A DNA stretch of 64,000 bases from assembly GCF_037198285.1 (NCBI RefSeq), contig NZ_CP147243.1:1178001-1242000 (forward strand), read 5' to 3'. Below are positions 44,460 through 53,800 of this stretch, piece by piece. The notes under the pieces are model-generated. The model had not been told where the DNA came from. It worked only from the letters and a program-made list of their open reading frames with translations, and ran no database searches. This stretch comes from Haladaptatus sp. DJG-WS-42. GTDB taxonomy: Archaea; Halobacteriota; Halobacteria; Halobacteriales; Halococcaceae. The translations under genes and the position numbers were made by a program. Each line of letters starts with the position of its first letter. Position 1 is the stretch's first letter.

Positions 44460-44858
44460 ATGAATCGGACGCAAACCGCCCGCTCTCTTCTCGATAGTCT
44501 GCCGTTCCACGAAGTCCACGGTATCGAAATCGTCGAGGTGACCGAAGCCACCGCAACGACGCGTATCCCGTTCGCCGACGACCTCGTTGGCAACCCGGAC
44601 GTGCCCGCCATCCACGGCGGCGTTCTCGCCGCACTCGTCGACCTGACCGGCGCGGCGCTGTTCGTTGGCAACCTCGGCCGCTACACCCCGACCATCGACA
44701 TGCGCATCGACTATCTCACCCACGCCGGAGCGGAGACGCTCGTCGGAACCGCCACCCGCGTGCGCGAAGGCGGGTCGATTGGCGTCGCAGACATCGAGAT
44801 TCGCGTCGGAGACACGGTCTGTGCCACCGGAATGGGCACGTACAAACTCTCGACATGA
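44460..44858 (+). CDS. PaaI-type hotdog thioesterase
   Basis: 132 residues with the single hotdog fold. The catalytic region VPAIHGGVLAALVDLTGAAL carries the HGG motif and Asp typical of PaaI thioesterases, which release CoA from stalled aromatic or cyclic acyl-CoA. TIDMRIDYLTHA is the second conserved strand. It starts 22 bp after LivM and overlaps the amidohydrolase gene by four bases, so it belongs to the catabolic operon. Confidence 0.88.
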   Translation: MNRTQTARSLLDSLPFHEVHGIEIVEVTEATATTRIPFADDLVGNPDVPAIHGGVLAALVDLTGAALFVGNLGRYTPTIDMRIDYLTHAGAETLVGTATRVREGGSIGVADIEIRVGDTVCATGMGTYKLST

Positions 44859-45688
44859 CGTTTGCGCCCGCAACCGACGCCCACGTCCATCTGATGCCAG
44901 ACAGCCTCATGTCCGCCATCCGCGGGGCGCTGTATGACGCCGCCGAGTGGGAAATCGACCACCCGACCGACCGCGAAACAATGGAAGCAGAACTCACAGA
45001 TGCTGGCGTGGAGAAGTACATCGCGCTCCCCTACGCCCACAAGCCGGACATTGCGGCCGACTTAAACGACTGGGTGCTCGCCCAGTGTTCTGAGTCAGAA
45101 ATGGCCGTCCCCTTCGCCACCGTCCACGGTGACGACGACGTAGAGAGGGTGGTTCGCCGGGCATTCGACGCGGGCGCTCGCGGCCTCAAGTTCCAGTGTC
45201 CGGTGCAGGGCTGTGGTCCCGCAGACCCACGGCTCGACCCGGCCTTTGAACTGGCCGCAGCATACGACCGGCCCATCATGTTCCACGCGGGAACCGCGCC
45301 AATGTTCCGCGACAACCCCGCCGTCGGCTTCGACCAGTTCGCCCAGTTCGTCGAAACTTACCCCGAGGTGCGGGCATGCTGTGCGCACATGGGAACCTAC
45401 GAACACGAGGCGTTCATCGAATGCGCCCGCGAGAACGAACAAGTATTCTTGGATACGACCGTCGCCATGTCCGCCTCCGCACCCGAGTACATGCACTTCG
45501 ACCCGACGGTGATTGCTGACGACGTGTTCGAAGCCCTCGCTGGCTCCATCATGTACGGCTCAGACTACCCGAACATTCCGTATCCCTACGAAGACGAACG
45601 GACGCACCTGCTCTCGCGTGACCTTTCGGATGAAGCGTTCGAGCAGTTGTTCAGAGGCGCGGCAGAACGATTCGTGGGAGAGAATTAG
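44855..45688 (+). CDS. Metal-dependent amidohydrolase-family hydrolase or decarboxylase
   Basis: 277 residues, TIM-barrel type. Metal ligands: DAHVHL (His-x-His) near the N-terminus, FHAGTAP, CCAHMGTYEHEAF and the C-terminal YGSDYPNIPYPYEDE aspartate. This matches the amidohydrolase-2 group (PF04909 type), which includes carboxymuconate semialdehyde decarboxylase and lactone hydrolases. In this operon, hydrolysis or decarboxylation of a ring-derived intermediate is a reasonable guess. Ends in a 4-bp overlap with the convergent crotonase gene. Confidence 0.8.
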   Translation: MTFAPATDAHVHLMPDSLMSAIRGALYDAAEWEIDHPTDRETMEAELTDAGVEKYIALPYAHKPDIAADLNDWVLAQCSESEMAVPFATVHGDDDVERVVRRAFDAGARGLKFQCPVQGCGPADPRLDPAFELAAAYDRPIMFHAGTAPMFRDNPAVGFDQFAQFVETYPEVRACCAHMGTYEHEAFIECARENEQVFLDTTVAMSASAPEYMHFDPTVIADDVFEALAGSIMYGSDYPNIPYPYEDERTHLLSRDLSDEAFEQLFRGAAERFVGEN

Positions 45689-46500
45689 TCGCGCGTCCGC
45701 GGCTGTGTGCCGGTAAATTCGCGCGGTTTCAGTTCTTCGCGTTTGAGGAAGGCGTTTGCGCGTTCGGTGAACTCGTCTGAAGCCCAGACGTTCGCGGTCA
45801 TGTCGCGGGCCATCTCTTCTGCGAGGAGGCCAAAGTTCGTCCACGGCTTGAGGATGGTTTTGATGGTGCGGTAGGCTTGGGGACTCTTGGTATCCACAAT
45901 CGTCTGGAGCAGTTCGACCGCTTGGTCCTCTGCGTCACCATCGTCTACGACGCGGTTGATGAGGCCGATGCGTTCGGCTTCCGGCGCGGAGAGGAGCGAC
46001 CCGATGAGGAGCATCTCGCGGGCGCGTTTCTCGCCGACGATGAGCGGAAGGAGTTGGACGCCGCCGCCTGCAGCCGTCGAGCCGACGCCGACTTCCGGCT
46101 GGCCGAAGCGCGCAGACCGCCCGGCGACGATGAGGTCACAGCCCATCACGAGTTCGTTACCGCCCGCGACGCAGGTGCCTTCGATGGCGGCGACGGCGGG
46201 TTTACCCGTGTCTCTGAGCATGTCGATGGCTTCGAAGTAGGTGGTGAGCCAGCGCGCGCCCTCCTCGAAGGTGAGGCCGTTGAGTTCGCCCAAGTCCGCC
46301 CCGGCACAGAACGTGTCGCTCGTGGAGGTGAGGAGAATTCCCTGTATGGACGAATCCTGGTCTGCGCGGTCGAATGCATCGTACAGTTCGAGGACCATCC
46401 GCTCGTCTAAGACGTTGTGGCGCTCTGGGTTGTCGAGGCGGATGGCGGCGAGGCGGTCGTCGTCGGCGTGCGTCTCGTACACGATTCGCTCGTAAGACAT
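45685..46500 (-). CDS. Crotonase-family enzyme, BadI-like
   Basis: 271 residues from ATG 46500. Crotonase fold with oxyanion-hole segments TFCAGADLGELNG and GTCVAGGNELVMGCDL. The stretch RFGQPEVGVGSTAAGGGVQL then VGEKRAREMLL resembles BadI (2-ketocyclohexanecarboxyl-CoA hydrolase) and the related naphthoyl-CoA synthase branch more than ordinary enoyl-CoA hydratases. It is divergent from a BadH-like dehydrogenase, the preceding enzyme in the known alicyclic acid route. Ring-opening hydrolase is my preferred guess; enoyl-CoA hydratase is the alternative. Confidence 0.75.
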   Translation of the reverse strand: MSYERIVYETHADDDRLAAIRLDNPERHNVLDERMVLELYDAFDRADQDSSIQGILLTSTSDTFCAGADLGELNGLTFEEGARWLTTYFEAIDMLRDTGKPAVAAIEGTCVAGGNELVMGCDLIVAGRSARFGQPEVGVGSTAAGGGVQLLPLIVGEKRAREMLLIGSLLSAPEAERIGLINRVVDDGDAEDQAVELLQTIVDTKSPQAYRTIKTILKPWTNFGLLAEEMARDMTANVWASDEFTERANAFLKREELKPREFTGTQPRTRD

Positions 46501-46519
46501 GGGAAATGCAAACACACCC

Positions 46520-46530
46520 CAATAGTATAA
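46520..46530. promoter_or_regulatory. Shared A/T-rich promoter between the BadI-like and BadH-like genes
   Basis: AATAGTATAA lies 26-36 bp before the plus-strand ATG (46556) and about 20-30 bp from the minus-strand ATG (46500). The 55-bp gap leaves room for only one TATA region on each strand, so the two genes are probably controlled together. Confidence 0.4.
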
Positions 46531-46555
46531 CTCCTCTGCGGGAGTCGATTTCAGC

Positions 46556-47326
46556 ATGCGCGGACTCACCGGAAAAACGGCGTTTGTGACGGGAAGCGGC
46601 GGCGGTATCGGGCGAGCGATTGCGACACGGTTGGCTGAAGAAGGGGCGACGGTAGCGGTCAACGATATTGATGAAGCCAAAGCCGACGAAACGGTCGAGA
46701 TAATCACCAACGCGGGCGGCGAGGCGTTCGCTGCCGTTGCGGACGTGACCGACCTCGATGCGGTGCGTGCGGCCATGCAAGCAACGATCGAGCAAACGGG
46801 CAGCCTCGACGTGCTCGTGAACAACGCCGGGTGGGACCGCATCGAGTGGTTCATGAGCCAAGACCCCACCGTCTGGGACCGCATCATCGACATCAACCTG
46901 AAGGGACAAATCTACTGCTCGCGGGCGGCGGCCGAAGTCATGACCGACCGCGACGAGGGTGGGCGCATCATCAACATCGCCTCCGACGCGGGGCGGGTCG
47001 GGAGTTCCGGCGAAGCCGTCTACGCCGGGGCGAAAGGCGGCGTGATCGCGTTCACGAAAACGCTCGCCCGCGAACTCGCCCGCAATCAGATTACGTGCAA
47101 CGTCGTCGCCCCCGGCCCCGCAGACACGCCGCTCACGCGCACCATGCGCGAAGAATCAGAGTTGGCGGCGAAGATTCTCGGGAGCATGGCAACACAGATT
47201 CCACTCGGACGGATGACCGAACCAGAAGACGTGGCGGCAGCAGTCGCGTTTTTCGCCTCCGACGATGCGAGTTTCGTGACCGGACAGGTGCTGTCGGTGT
47301 CGGGCGGTTTGACGATGGCTGGGTAA
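46556..47326 (+). CDS. Short-chain dehydrogenase, BadH-like
   Basis: 256 residues, Rossmann fold. Cofactor motif TGSGGGIGRAIA (12-23), NNAGWDRIEWFM, catalytic Ser-Tyr-Lys in ASDAGRVGSSGEAVYAGAKG, ending FVTGQVLSVSGGLTMAG. From memory, the segments NNAGWD, SDAxRVGSSGEAVYA and GQVLSVSGGLTM match BadH, the 2-hydroxycyclohexanecarboxyl-CoA dehydrogenase of Rhodopseudomonas, more closely than typical FabG. Acidic residue NDID after the second strand implies NAD rather than NADP. It sits divergent from the BadI-like gene. Confidence 0.82.
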   Translation: MRGLTGKTAFVTGSGGGIGRAIATRLAEEGATVAVNDIDEAKADETVEIITNAGGEAFAAVADVTDLDAVRAAMQATIEQTGSLDVLVNNAGWDRIEWFMSQDPTVWDRIIDINLKGQIYCSRAAAEVMTDRDEGGRIINIASDAGRVGSSGEAVYAGAKGGVIAFTKTLARELARNQITCNVVAPGPADTPLTRTMREESELAAKILGSMATQIPLGRMTEPEDVAAAVAFFASDDASFVTGQVLSVSGGLTMAG

Positions 47327-47332
47327 CCCGAC

Positions 47333-48499
47333 TCAGTACCGTTCGTCAACCACCGACGGGCCGTCTTCCAGCGCTTCGACGCACTCGACCGCGTTTGGCT
47401 TGATGAGCAGACGGTCTGCGAGCGCGGCGCGGAGTTTCTCAGTGTCAGCCTCGCCCTCGCAGACGATGGCGAGGTGGTCGGTCGATTCGGGTCGCGAGAC
47501 GGTGAGCCGATAGTTCCCAGTGAGGCCGTCGAACCCGGCGAGAACGAGGCCGATGGCTTCGGGGTAGAGTTTCACGCCCTTGACCTTCAGGCGGCCGTCG
47601 GTGCGCCCGATGACCCCGTTCGGGAGCACGACTTTGCCGTCGCGCACGTCTACGTCTGCGAGGTCGCCGGTGCGGTACCGGACGAGCGGCGCGCCCTCTT
47701 TTTTGACGTGCGTGACGACGAGTTCGCCGCGGTTGCCGGGTTCTAACACCTCGCCCGTGTCCGGGTCGATGAGTTCGACCAGCGCGTAGTCAGAGGCGAC
47801 GTACAACCCGTCTTCTGCGGCGGTCTCTGCGGCGACCGGGAGGATTTGGCGTGACCCGAAGTAGTCACATGCCGTCTCACAACCGAGGGCGTCTTTGACC
47901 TGTTCGCGCATGCCCGGAATCGACGTGAACGGCTCGCCCGCACCGACGAATCGGTCTACCTGTCCGCCCGCTGCGCCGATTTTGAGCGCGTAGCTCGGGT
48001 TGCCGATGAGTGCGTCCACGTCGAACTCCTGGATGACACTCGCGGCCTGTTCTGAGTCGCCCGGCCCGAGCGGGATGACTTCCGCGCCGAGTTGTTCTAA
48101 GCCGCGGTGGATGAGCAGCCCAGTCCCGAACAAATGATAGCCGAAGGTGTTGAGCACGCGGTCGCCCCGTGAGATGCCCGCCTGCTCGAAGAGGGTGGCG
48201 TTGACCGCGGCCATGTGACGGAGGTCTTCTTGCGTGTCGAAAACCGGTTTCAAGTCGTCGCCCATCGGCGTAAAGCAAATCATCGACTCGCCGGGGTAGC
48301 ACGAGCCTTCGGGTGGATTTTCCGCAAAATCGGCTTCGAGGTCCTCACCCGAGGTAAAGGGAAGATTTCGGAACTCCTCCCACGAGGATACGGCTTCGGG
48401 GTCGATGCCCGCCTCCGCGTAGGTGTCTGCGTAAAAGTCGTACGCCGCCACGCGGGAGAGTTGTGCGCGAACCGCCGCAAGCGTCTCGTCGTCGTACAT
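47333..48499 (-). CDS. PaaK-like phenylacetate-CoA ligase family protein
   Basis: 388 residues from ATG 48499. Features of the PaaK branch of AMP-forming ligases: YAEAGIDPEAVSSWEEFRNL, the shortened substrate-loop region FTPMGDDLKPVFDTQED (without a normal SSGTTG loop), YFGSRQILPVAAE, RYRTGDLADV and the C-terminal LKVKGVKLYPEAI. The usual phosphate loop SSGTTGKP appears replaced by TPMGDDLKP, so it may be inactive as an adenylator or use altered chemistry. Convergent with the dehydrogenase, co-directional with a thioesterase 31 bp upstream. Confidence 0.75.
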   Translation of the reverse strand: MYDDETLAAVRAQLSRVAAYDFYADTYAEAGIDPEAVSSWEEFRNLPFTSGEDLEADFAENPPEGSCYPGESMICFTPMGDDLKPVFDTQEDLRHMAAVNATLFEQAGISRGDRVLNTFGYHLFGTGLLIHRGLEQLGAEVIPLGPGDSEQAASVIQEFDVDALIGNPSYALKIGAAGGQVDRFVGAGEPFTSIPGMREQVKDALGCETACDYFGSRQILPVAAETAAEDGLYVASDYALVELIDPDTGEVLEPGNRGELVVTHVKKEGAPLVRYRTGDLADVDVRDGKVVLPNGVIGRTDGRLKVKGVKLYPEAIGLVLAGFDGLTGNYRLTVSRPESTDHLAIVCEGEADTEKLRAALADRLLIKPNAVECVEALEDGPSVVDERY

Positions 48500-48530
48500 A
48501 GTGAGAGATGTGTGGCCATTCCGCATAAAG

Positions 48531-48980
48531 TCAGAGGGAGGCGCGAAACTGCTCGCGGTCGACGACGCGGAAAACGAGGTCGACCTCCCCGAGCACGCGC
48601 CCCTCACTCGAGACGGTTGCATCGAGAAAGAGCTTCGGCCCATCGACATCTGTGAGTAGAGTTTCGACGGTGACGGTCGCGCCGACGGGGGCGGCGCTCC
48701 GGTGGTTGAGCCCGACGTATTCGCCGACGGTTCCGGTTCCTTTCGGAAGCAACCCGTGGAGCGATTCGCGGCCCGTGAACTCGGCAAACGAGACGACGAA
48801 CGGCGAGCCGAGCACGTTGACGGCTTCGTCGGAGGCGGCGTCCGCAGCGGCGGGTTTTCCGGCGGGGTCTGTCTGTTCGCCGAAGACGGTCGTCGTGTGG
48901 TGGGGTTCGACTGTGAACTCGCGGGTGTGGGTGATGTCCTGTTCGCGGAGACGAGCCAGCGCGTCGTAATCGACGGACAT
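48531..48980 (-). CDS. Hotdog-fold thioesterase-like protein
   Basis: 149 residues. Hotdog pattern: TREFTVEPHHTTTVFG, then the helix SPFVVSFAEFTGRESLHGLLP and strands TVGEYVGLNHRSAAPVGATV and GEVDLVFRVVDREQF. It resembles the fluoroacetyl-CoA thioesterase-like branch, where a Glu/Thr/His set catalyses hydrolysis. It lies upstream of the PaaK-like gene on the same strand and is the second hotdog protein of the cluster. Confidence 0.75.
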   Translation of the reverse strand: MSVDYDALARLREQDITHTREFTVEPHHTTTVFGEQTDPAGKPAAADAASDEAVNVLGSPFVVSFAEFTGRESLHGLLPKGTGTVGEYVGLNHRSAAPVGATVTVETLLTDVDGPKLFLDATVSSEGRVLGEVDLVFRVVDREQFRASL

Positions 48981-49022
48981 TGTGCGGAGAGACGCCCGCG
49001 GGTGAGAAAAGTGCGCGGGCGC

Positions 49023-49643
49023 TCAGCGCCCGGCGACCTGCTCGCGGATGGCATCGAGATATTCGTCGTAGGTGTAGCCAAGCCGTGAGAGCCAGACTTC
49101 TTGATAGGACGGGTGGAGGAGTGGGAGCACCGTGACGCCGAGACCCGGGCAGTCGATGGGCGTGAGCACCGCATCGAGAAACCCATCGAGGCGGCGTGAT
49201 TCCATGGCGAGAACGGTCTTCGTCGCGTGTTTTCCAGTCGTCAAAACGGCACGCGGTTGGATAGTCGAAAGCTCGGTTTCGAGGTGCGACCGACAGGCTT
49301 CGAGTTCCACCTCGGTCGGCGCGCGATTCGAGTCACCATCTTTCGGGTAGCACTTGACCGCGTTCGTGTAGTAGCACGACTCAGCGTAGCCGAGGGCTGC
49401 GATGAGCCGGCGGACTTTCTGCCCGGAATGTTTCGACGTGTAGGCCATCCCCGTCCAGTTGCCGCCGCTCCACACGTCGGCGTCAGGGTCGCCCGCAGCG
49501 GGCGCTTCTCCGACGACGATGAGGTCTGCGTCGAGCGGGCCGTTGCCCCACGAGATGCACGTTCTGGCTTCGACGAGCGCCGGACAGCGCAGACACGTCG
49601 CTGCGAGTTCGTTACGCATCGCCGGGTCTGGAAACGCCACCAT
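49023..49643 (-). CDS. Uracil-DNA glycosylase superfamily protein, Fe-S type
   Basis: 206 residues. CLRCPALVEARTC provides N-terminal cysteines typical of family 4/5 enzymes with a [4Fe-4S] cluster; the catalytic loop is VVGEAPAAGDPDAD; TNAVKCYP and the uracil-site motif LLHPSY are present. It removes uracil from DNA to start base-excision repair. The motif-1 region deviates (GEAPAAG rather than GEAPGxxED), so a variant substrate range is possible. ATG 49643. Confidence 0.85.
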   Translation of the reverse strand: MVAFPDPAMRNELAATCLRCPALVEARTCISWGNGPLDADLIVVGEAPAAGDPDADVWSGGNWTGMAYTSKHSGQKVRRLIAALGYAESCYYTNAVKCYPKDGDSNRAPTEVELEACRSHLETELSTIQPRAVLTTGKHATKTVLAMESRRLDGFLDAVLTPIDCPGLGVTVLPLLHPSYQEVWLSRLGYTYDEYLDAIREQVAGR

Positions 49644-49675
49644 ACGTCGGTGTACGTTCGGATGCGCGTTAACTC

Positions 49676-50095
49676 CTACAGGTGCAGTTCACAATCGTCG
49701 ATAAAGCCCCGCAGAATCCGGGCTGCGTCCGTGTCGAAGCCCGCGGCAACCCCACAGGAGTTGCCCTGCGGTAAGTGTAGTACGACAGCATCTTCGAACA
49801 GTTGTACCGTCGCTCTGAGTGCGTCGTACGGCGACGACAACGTCGTCGTCCGTGTGATGTCGCCGCGAAGCTGTGCGACGATGTCTGGAACGTTCGTCTC
49901 ACCAGTCTCCGCGGTCGAATGCAGATACAGCGTCTCGTCGCCGTCGTCGTAGGCCGCGACCCACGACAACGAATTTCCTGCCCGCTGGCGCAGAAATTCG
50001 ACGAGTTCGAGCGGCTCCACTCGGACGTCGTGTGCGTAATTCAGCTCAGAAGCGATTCGCTCCGCAAGTCCCCCATCCCCCATCTCTGTGTTCAT
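49676..50095 (-). CDS. Conserved haloarchaeal protein of unknown function
   Basis: 139 residues from ATG 50095. Mixed alpha/beta: AERIASELNYAHDVRVEPLEL, LSWVAAYDDGDETLYLHSTA, a VQLFEDAVVLHLPQG strand, then GVAAGFDTDAARILRGFIDDC. Soluble and acidic. I recognise this pattern from haloarchaeal hypothetical proteins (possibly DUF7522) without known role. A TATAA-like sequence lies shortly upstream of the start. Confidence 0.6.
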   Translation of the reverse strand: MNTEMGDGGLAERIASELNYAHDVRVEPLELVEFLRQRAGNSLSWVAAYDDGDETLYLHSTAETGETNVPDIVAQLRGDITRTTTLSSPYDALRATVQLFEDAVVLHLPQGNSCGVAAGFDTDAARILRGFIDDCELHL

Positions 50096-50172
50096 CTCCC
50101 CACTACTATAACAACTGGAAAGACTATCAAAGTAGCTGGAATATACAGATTGTCTGACAGTGTGGGCGGCGA

Positions 50173-50400
50173 TTACTCGGTCAGCGGCAGGATGATGCCG
50201 AAAAACAGCGGCACGAGCAGTGCGCCGAGGACGCCAATCACTTCGAGGTTGAAAAACAGCGTCTCTTCCCACGCGGGCAGCGAGGCGTACAGCGCGTGGC
50301 CAATGAGTTCGCCGCCCGCACCGACCGCAAAGAGGCCAATGCTTGCCAGAAAGCCGAATTTCGTCACAACGGAATAATCAATCTTCCCGTAGCGTCCCAT
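50173..50400 (-). CDS. Small membrane protein
   Basis: 75 residues starting MGRYGKIDYSVVTKFGF, with helices FLASIGLFAVGAGGELIG and VIGVLGALLVPLFFGIILPL. Divergent from another small membrane gene across about 100 bp. Haloarchaeal type, function unknown. Confidence 0.65.
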   Translation of the reverse strand: MGRYGKIDYSVVTKFGFLASIGLFAVGAGGELIGHALYASLPAWEETLFFNLEVIGVLGALLVPLFFGIILPLTE

Positions 50401-50498
50401 ACCCGCAACTCGTCGGTCTCAAGCTAAAGTGTTCTGCGAAGGAGTGTGACATACCACCACGAAAAGTAGATAATAGCGGCACCGAGTTGTGTGGGTAT

Positions 50499-50750
50499 AT
50501 GAGAGAACTTATCGTCGATATGGCGGCTGAGTTGTTCGCGGTACTTATCTACGCCGTGAGCGCGGGTGCGATTACGACGCTCAGCCTCGCCGCTGAGTTC
50601 ACGGGCATCGAAAACCTCACCACGGGTCACCTCACGATGGGGCTGTGGTTCGCGTACATGGGCCTCGTGCTTGGCTACCTCGGCATCGCGTTGCTCGGTC
50701 GCCAGAAGCTGCTGCCGGCGCTTTACGCCCTCGGAACGAGCGACAACTGA
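50499..50750 (+). CDS. Small membrane protein
   Basis: 83 residues from ATG 50499 (MRELIVDMAAELFAVLIYAV). Two helices, the second LTMGLWFAYMGLVLGYLGIA, then RQKLLPALYALGTSDN. The frame upstream is unsupported. Function unknown. Confidence 0.65.
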   Translation: MRELIVDMAAELFAVLIYAVSAGAITTLSLAAEFTGIENLTTGHLTMGLWFAYMGLVLGYLGIALLGRQKLLPALYALGTSDN

Positions 50751-50847
50751 GATTGTTTGTGAAGAAGGGTGGCCGGGGCATCCAGCGGGCCACAGGCCGA
50801 ACAGTCTAACCGATTCTCCTTTAATGCCTGAGAGGGTTCACCACTGT

Positions 50848-53800
50848 ATGAGCAGGTTTGCTGACGTCGACGACCAGTACGACCCCGACGCCGTCGAAGA
50901 GCGGGTTTTCTCTTACTGGGACGACGTCGACGCCTACGAGCAGACGAAACAGCACCGAAAGGAGGCTGAGACGTTCTTCTTCGTCGACGGCCCACCGTAC
51001 ACCTCTGGGGCCGCCCACATGGGGACGACGTGGAACAAGACGCTGAAAGACGCCACCATCCGCCACAAGCGAATGTGCGGCTACGACGTCACTGACCGCC
51101 CCGGCTACGACATGCACGGGCTTCCCATCGAGACGAAAGTCGAGGAGAAACTCGGCTTCGAGAACAAGAAAGACATCGAGGCGTTCGGCATCGAGAACTT
51201 CATCGACGAGTGCAAGGAGTTCGCAGACGACAACTTAGAAGGCCTCCAGAACGACTTCAAGTCCTTCGGCGTCTGGATGGACTGGGACAACCCGTATCGG
51301 ACGGTTTCCCCCGAGTACATGGAAGCCGCGTGGTGGGGCTTCAAGCAGGCCGCCGAACGCGGCCTCGTCGAACTCGGCAAGCGTTCCATCAACCAGTGTC
51401 CACGCTGTGAGACGGCCATCGCGGACGCCGAGGTGGAGTACGACGAAATCGAATCGCCCTCTATCTACGTGAAATTCCCCCTCCGCGACCGCGAGGGTTA
51501 CCTCGTCATCTGGACGACCACGCCGTGGACCATCCCGGCGAACACCTTCGTCGCGGTCGGCGAAGAGATGACCTATCAGGCCGTGAAAGCGACGAAAGAC
51601 GGCGAGAGCGAAGTGCTCTATCTGGCAGAGCCGTGTGTCGAAGGCGCGCTCAAGCAGGGCCGCTACGACGACTTCGAGGTTCTCGAAGAAGTCACTGGCG
51701 CAGACATGGTCGGCTGGGAGTACGACCACCCACTCGCCGACGAAGTGCCTGACCATGCCTCCTTCGAGGGTGCCGGACAGGTGTACACCGCAGACTACGT
51801 CGAAGCAGACCGCACGGGGCTCGTCCACTCCGCACCCGGCCACGGTCAAGAGGACTTCGAGCGCGGTGACGAACTCGGCCTCGACATCTTCTGCCCAGTT
51901 GCCGGTGACGGGACGTTCACCGAACAGGGTGGCAAGTACGAAGGCCAGTTCGTCCGCGACGCGAACGAGACCGTCATCGCCGACTTGGAAGCGAAGAACC
52001 TGCTCCTCGCTTCGGACACACACCGCCACCGATACGGCCACTGTTGGCGCTGTGACACGGACATCGTCTTCCTCGCCACCGACCAGTGGTTCATCACGGT
52101 CAGCGACATCAAAGACGAACTCCTCGAGAACATCGAAGACTCCGAGTGGCACCCAGACTGGGCCCGCGACAACCGCTTCCGTGACTGGGTGGAGAACGCC
52201 CGCGACTGGAACGTCTCGCGCCAGCGCTACTGGGGCATCCCCATCCCAATCTGGATGTGCGACGACGCCTCCTGTGGGCACCTGAACGTCATCGGCACGC
52301 GCGAAGAACTCGCAGCGCGCGTCCACGAGGACATCGACCCGAGCGACGTTGACCTCCATCGTCCGGCGGTTGACCCACTCACGATGTCGTGTGAAGAGTG
52401 TGGCTCTGACGCCCACCGCGTCCCCGACGTGTTCGACGTGTGGCTCGACTCCTCGGTCGCCTCATGGGGCACGCTCGACTATCCGTCTGAAACAGAGCAG
52501 TTCGAAGAGCTCTGGCCGGCAGACCTCATCATGGAGGCCCACGACCAGACCCGCGGCTGGTTCTGGTCGCAACTCGGCATGGGCACCGCCGCTCTCGGTG
52601 AGATTCCGTACAAGGAAGTGCTCATGCACGGCTTCGCGAACGACAAGGACGGCCGCAAAATGTCGAAATCCGTCGGCAACGTCGTCGAGCCACACGAGGC
52701 CATCGACCGCCACGGCTCCGACGCGATGCGCCTGTTCCTCCTATCTGTGAACCCACAGGGTGAGGACATGCGCTTCTCGTGGGACGAGATGGCGACCATG
52801 CAGCGCCACCTCAACATCCTCTGGAACGTCTTCCGGTTCCCGCTGCCGTACATGCGGATGGACGGCTTCGACCCAGAAGCCCAGACCGTCGCAGACGTGA
52901 ATCTGGACCAGGAAGACCGCTGGCTCCTCTCCCGGCTCCAGTCGGTCAAGCAGACCATGGCCGCGTCGATGGATGACTTCCGCTACGACCGTGCCGTTGG
53001 CACGCTCATCGACTTTATCGTCGAGGACGTCTCCCGGTTCTACATTCAGGTCGTCCGCGAGCGCATGTGGGACGAAGCAGAATCCGACTCGAAGACGGCG
53101 GCGTACACGACGTTCTATCACGCCCTCTCGGAGGTCGTCGCGCTGCTCTCGCCGTTCGCGCCGTTCATCACCGAAGAAATCTATCAGAATCTCACTGGGG
53201 ACGAAGGCTACGACACCGTCCACATGTGCGACTGGCCGGAGTACGACGAAGCCCTCCACAACGAGCAGTTGGAGTGGGAGATGAAAGTCGTCCGCGCCGT
53301 CGAAGAGGCCGGGTCGAACGCCCGCCAACAGGCAGAGCGCAAACTCCGCTGGCCGGTCACGCGCATCGTCGTCGACGCCGGTGACGACAGCATCGCAGAA
53401 GCGGTTCGCTCGCAGGCCACCCTTGTCGCAGACCGCCTGAACGCCCGTACCATCGAGGTCATCGACCCCGAGGAGTCGTGGGGCGAACTCCACTACAGCG
53501 CGGAAGCCGACATGAGCCTCTTGGGTCCGGCCTTCGGCGGCGACGCCGGAAAGGTCATGAACGCGCTGAACGAGGCGCGCATCGAAGTGCCGTCGCTGTC
53601 GGTGCTCGAAGACGCCGTGAGCGACCAACTCGGCGAGGACATTTCCCTCGAAGAAGACATGGTCACTTTCGTCACGAAGACGCCGGAGGGCACGAGCGCC
53701 GCGCCCTTCTCACTCGAAGGCGGCGCACACGGGACGGTGTACGTAGACACCACGCTCACCGAGGATATCGAGAGCGAGGGCTACGCTCGCGAAGTCATCC

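Noticed and set aside
51235-52416. A 393-codon antisense frame inside ileS
   Set aside because: Mirror of a G/C-rich coding strand; ileS is certain and the antisense product is unlike any family. Similar long antisense frames in the acs, helicase, amidohydrolase and glmM regions were dismissed for the same reason.
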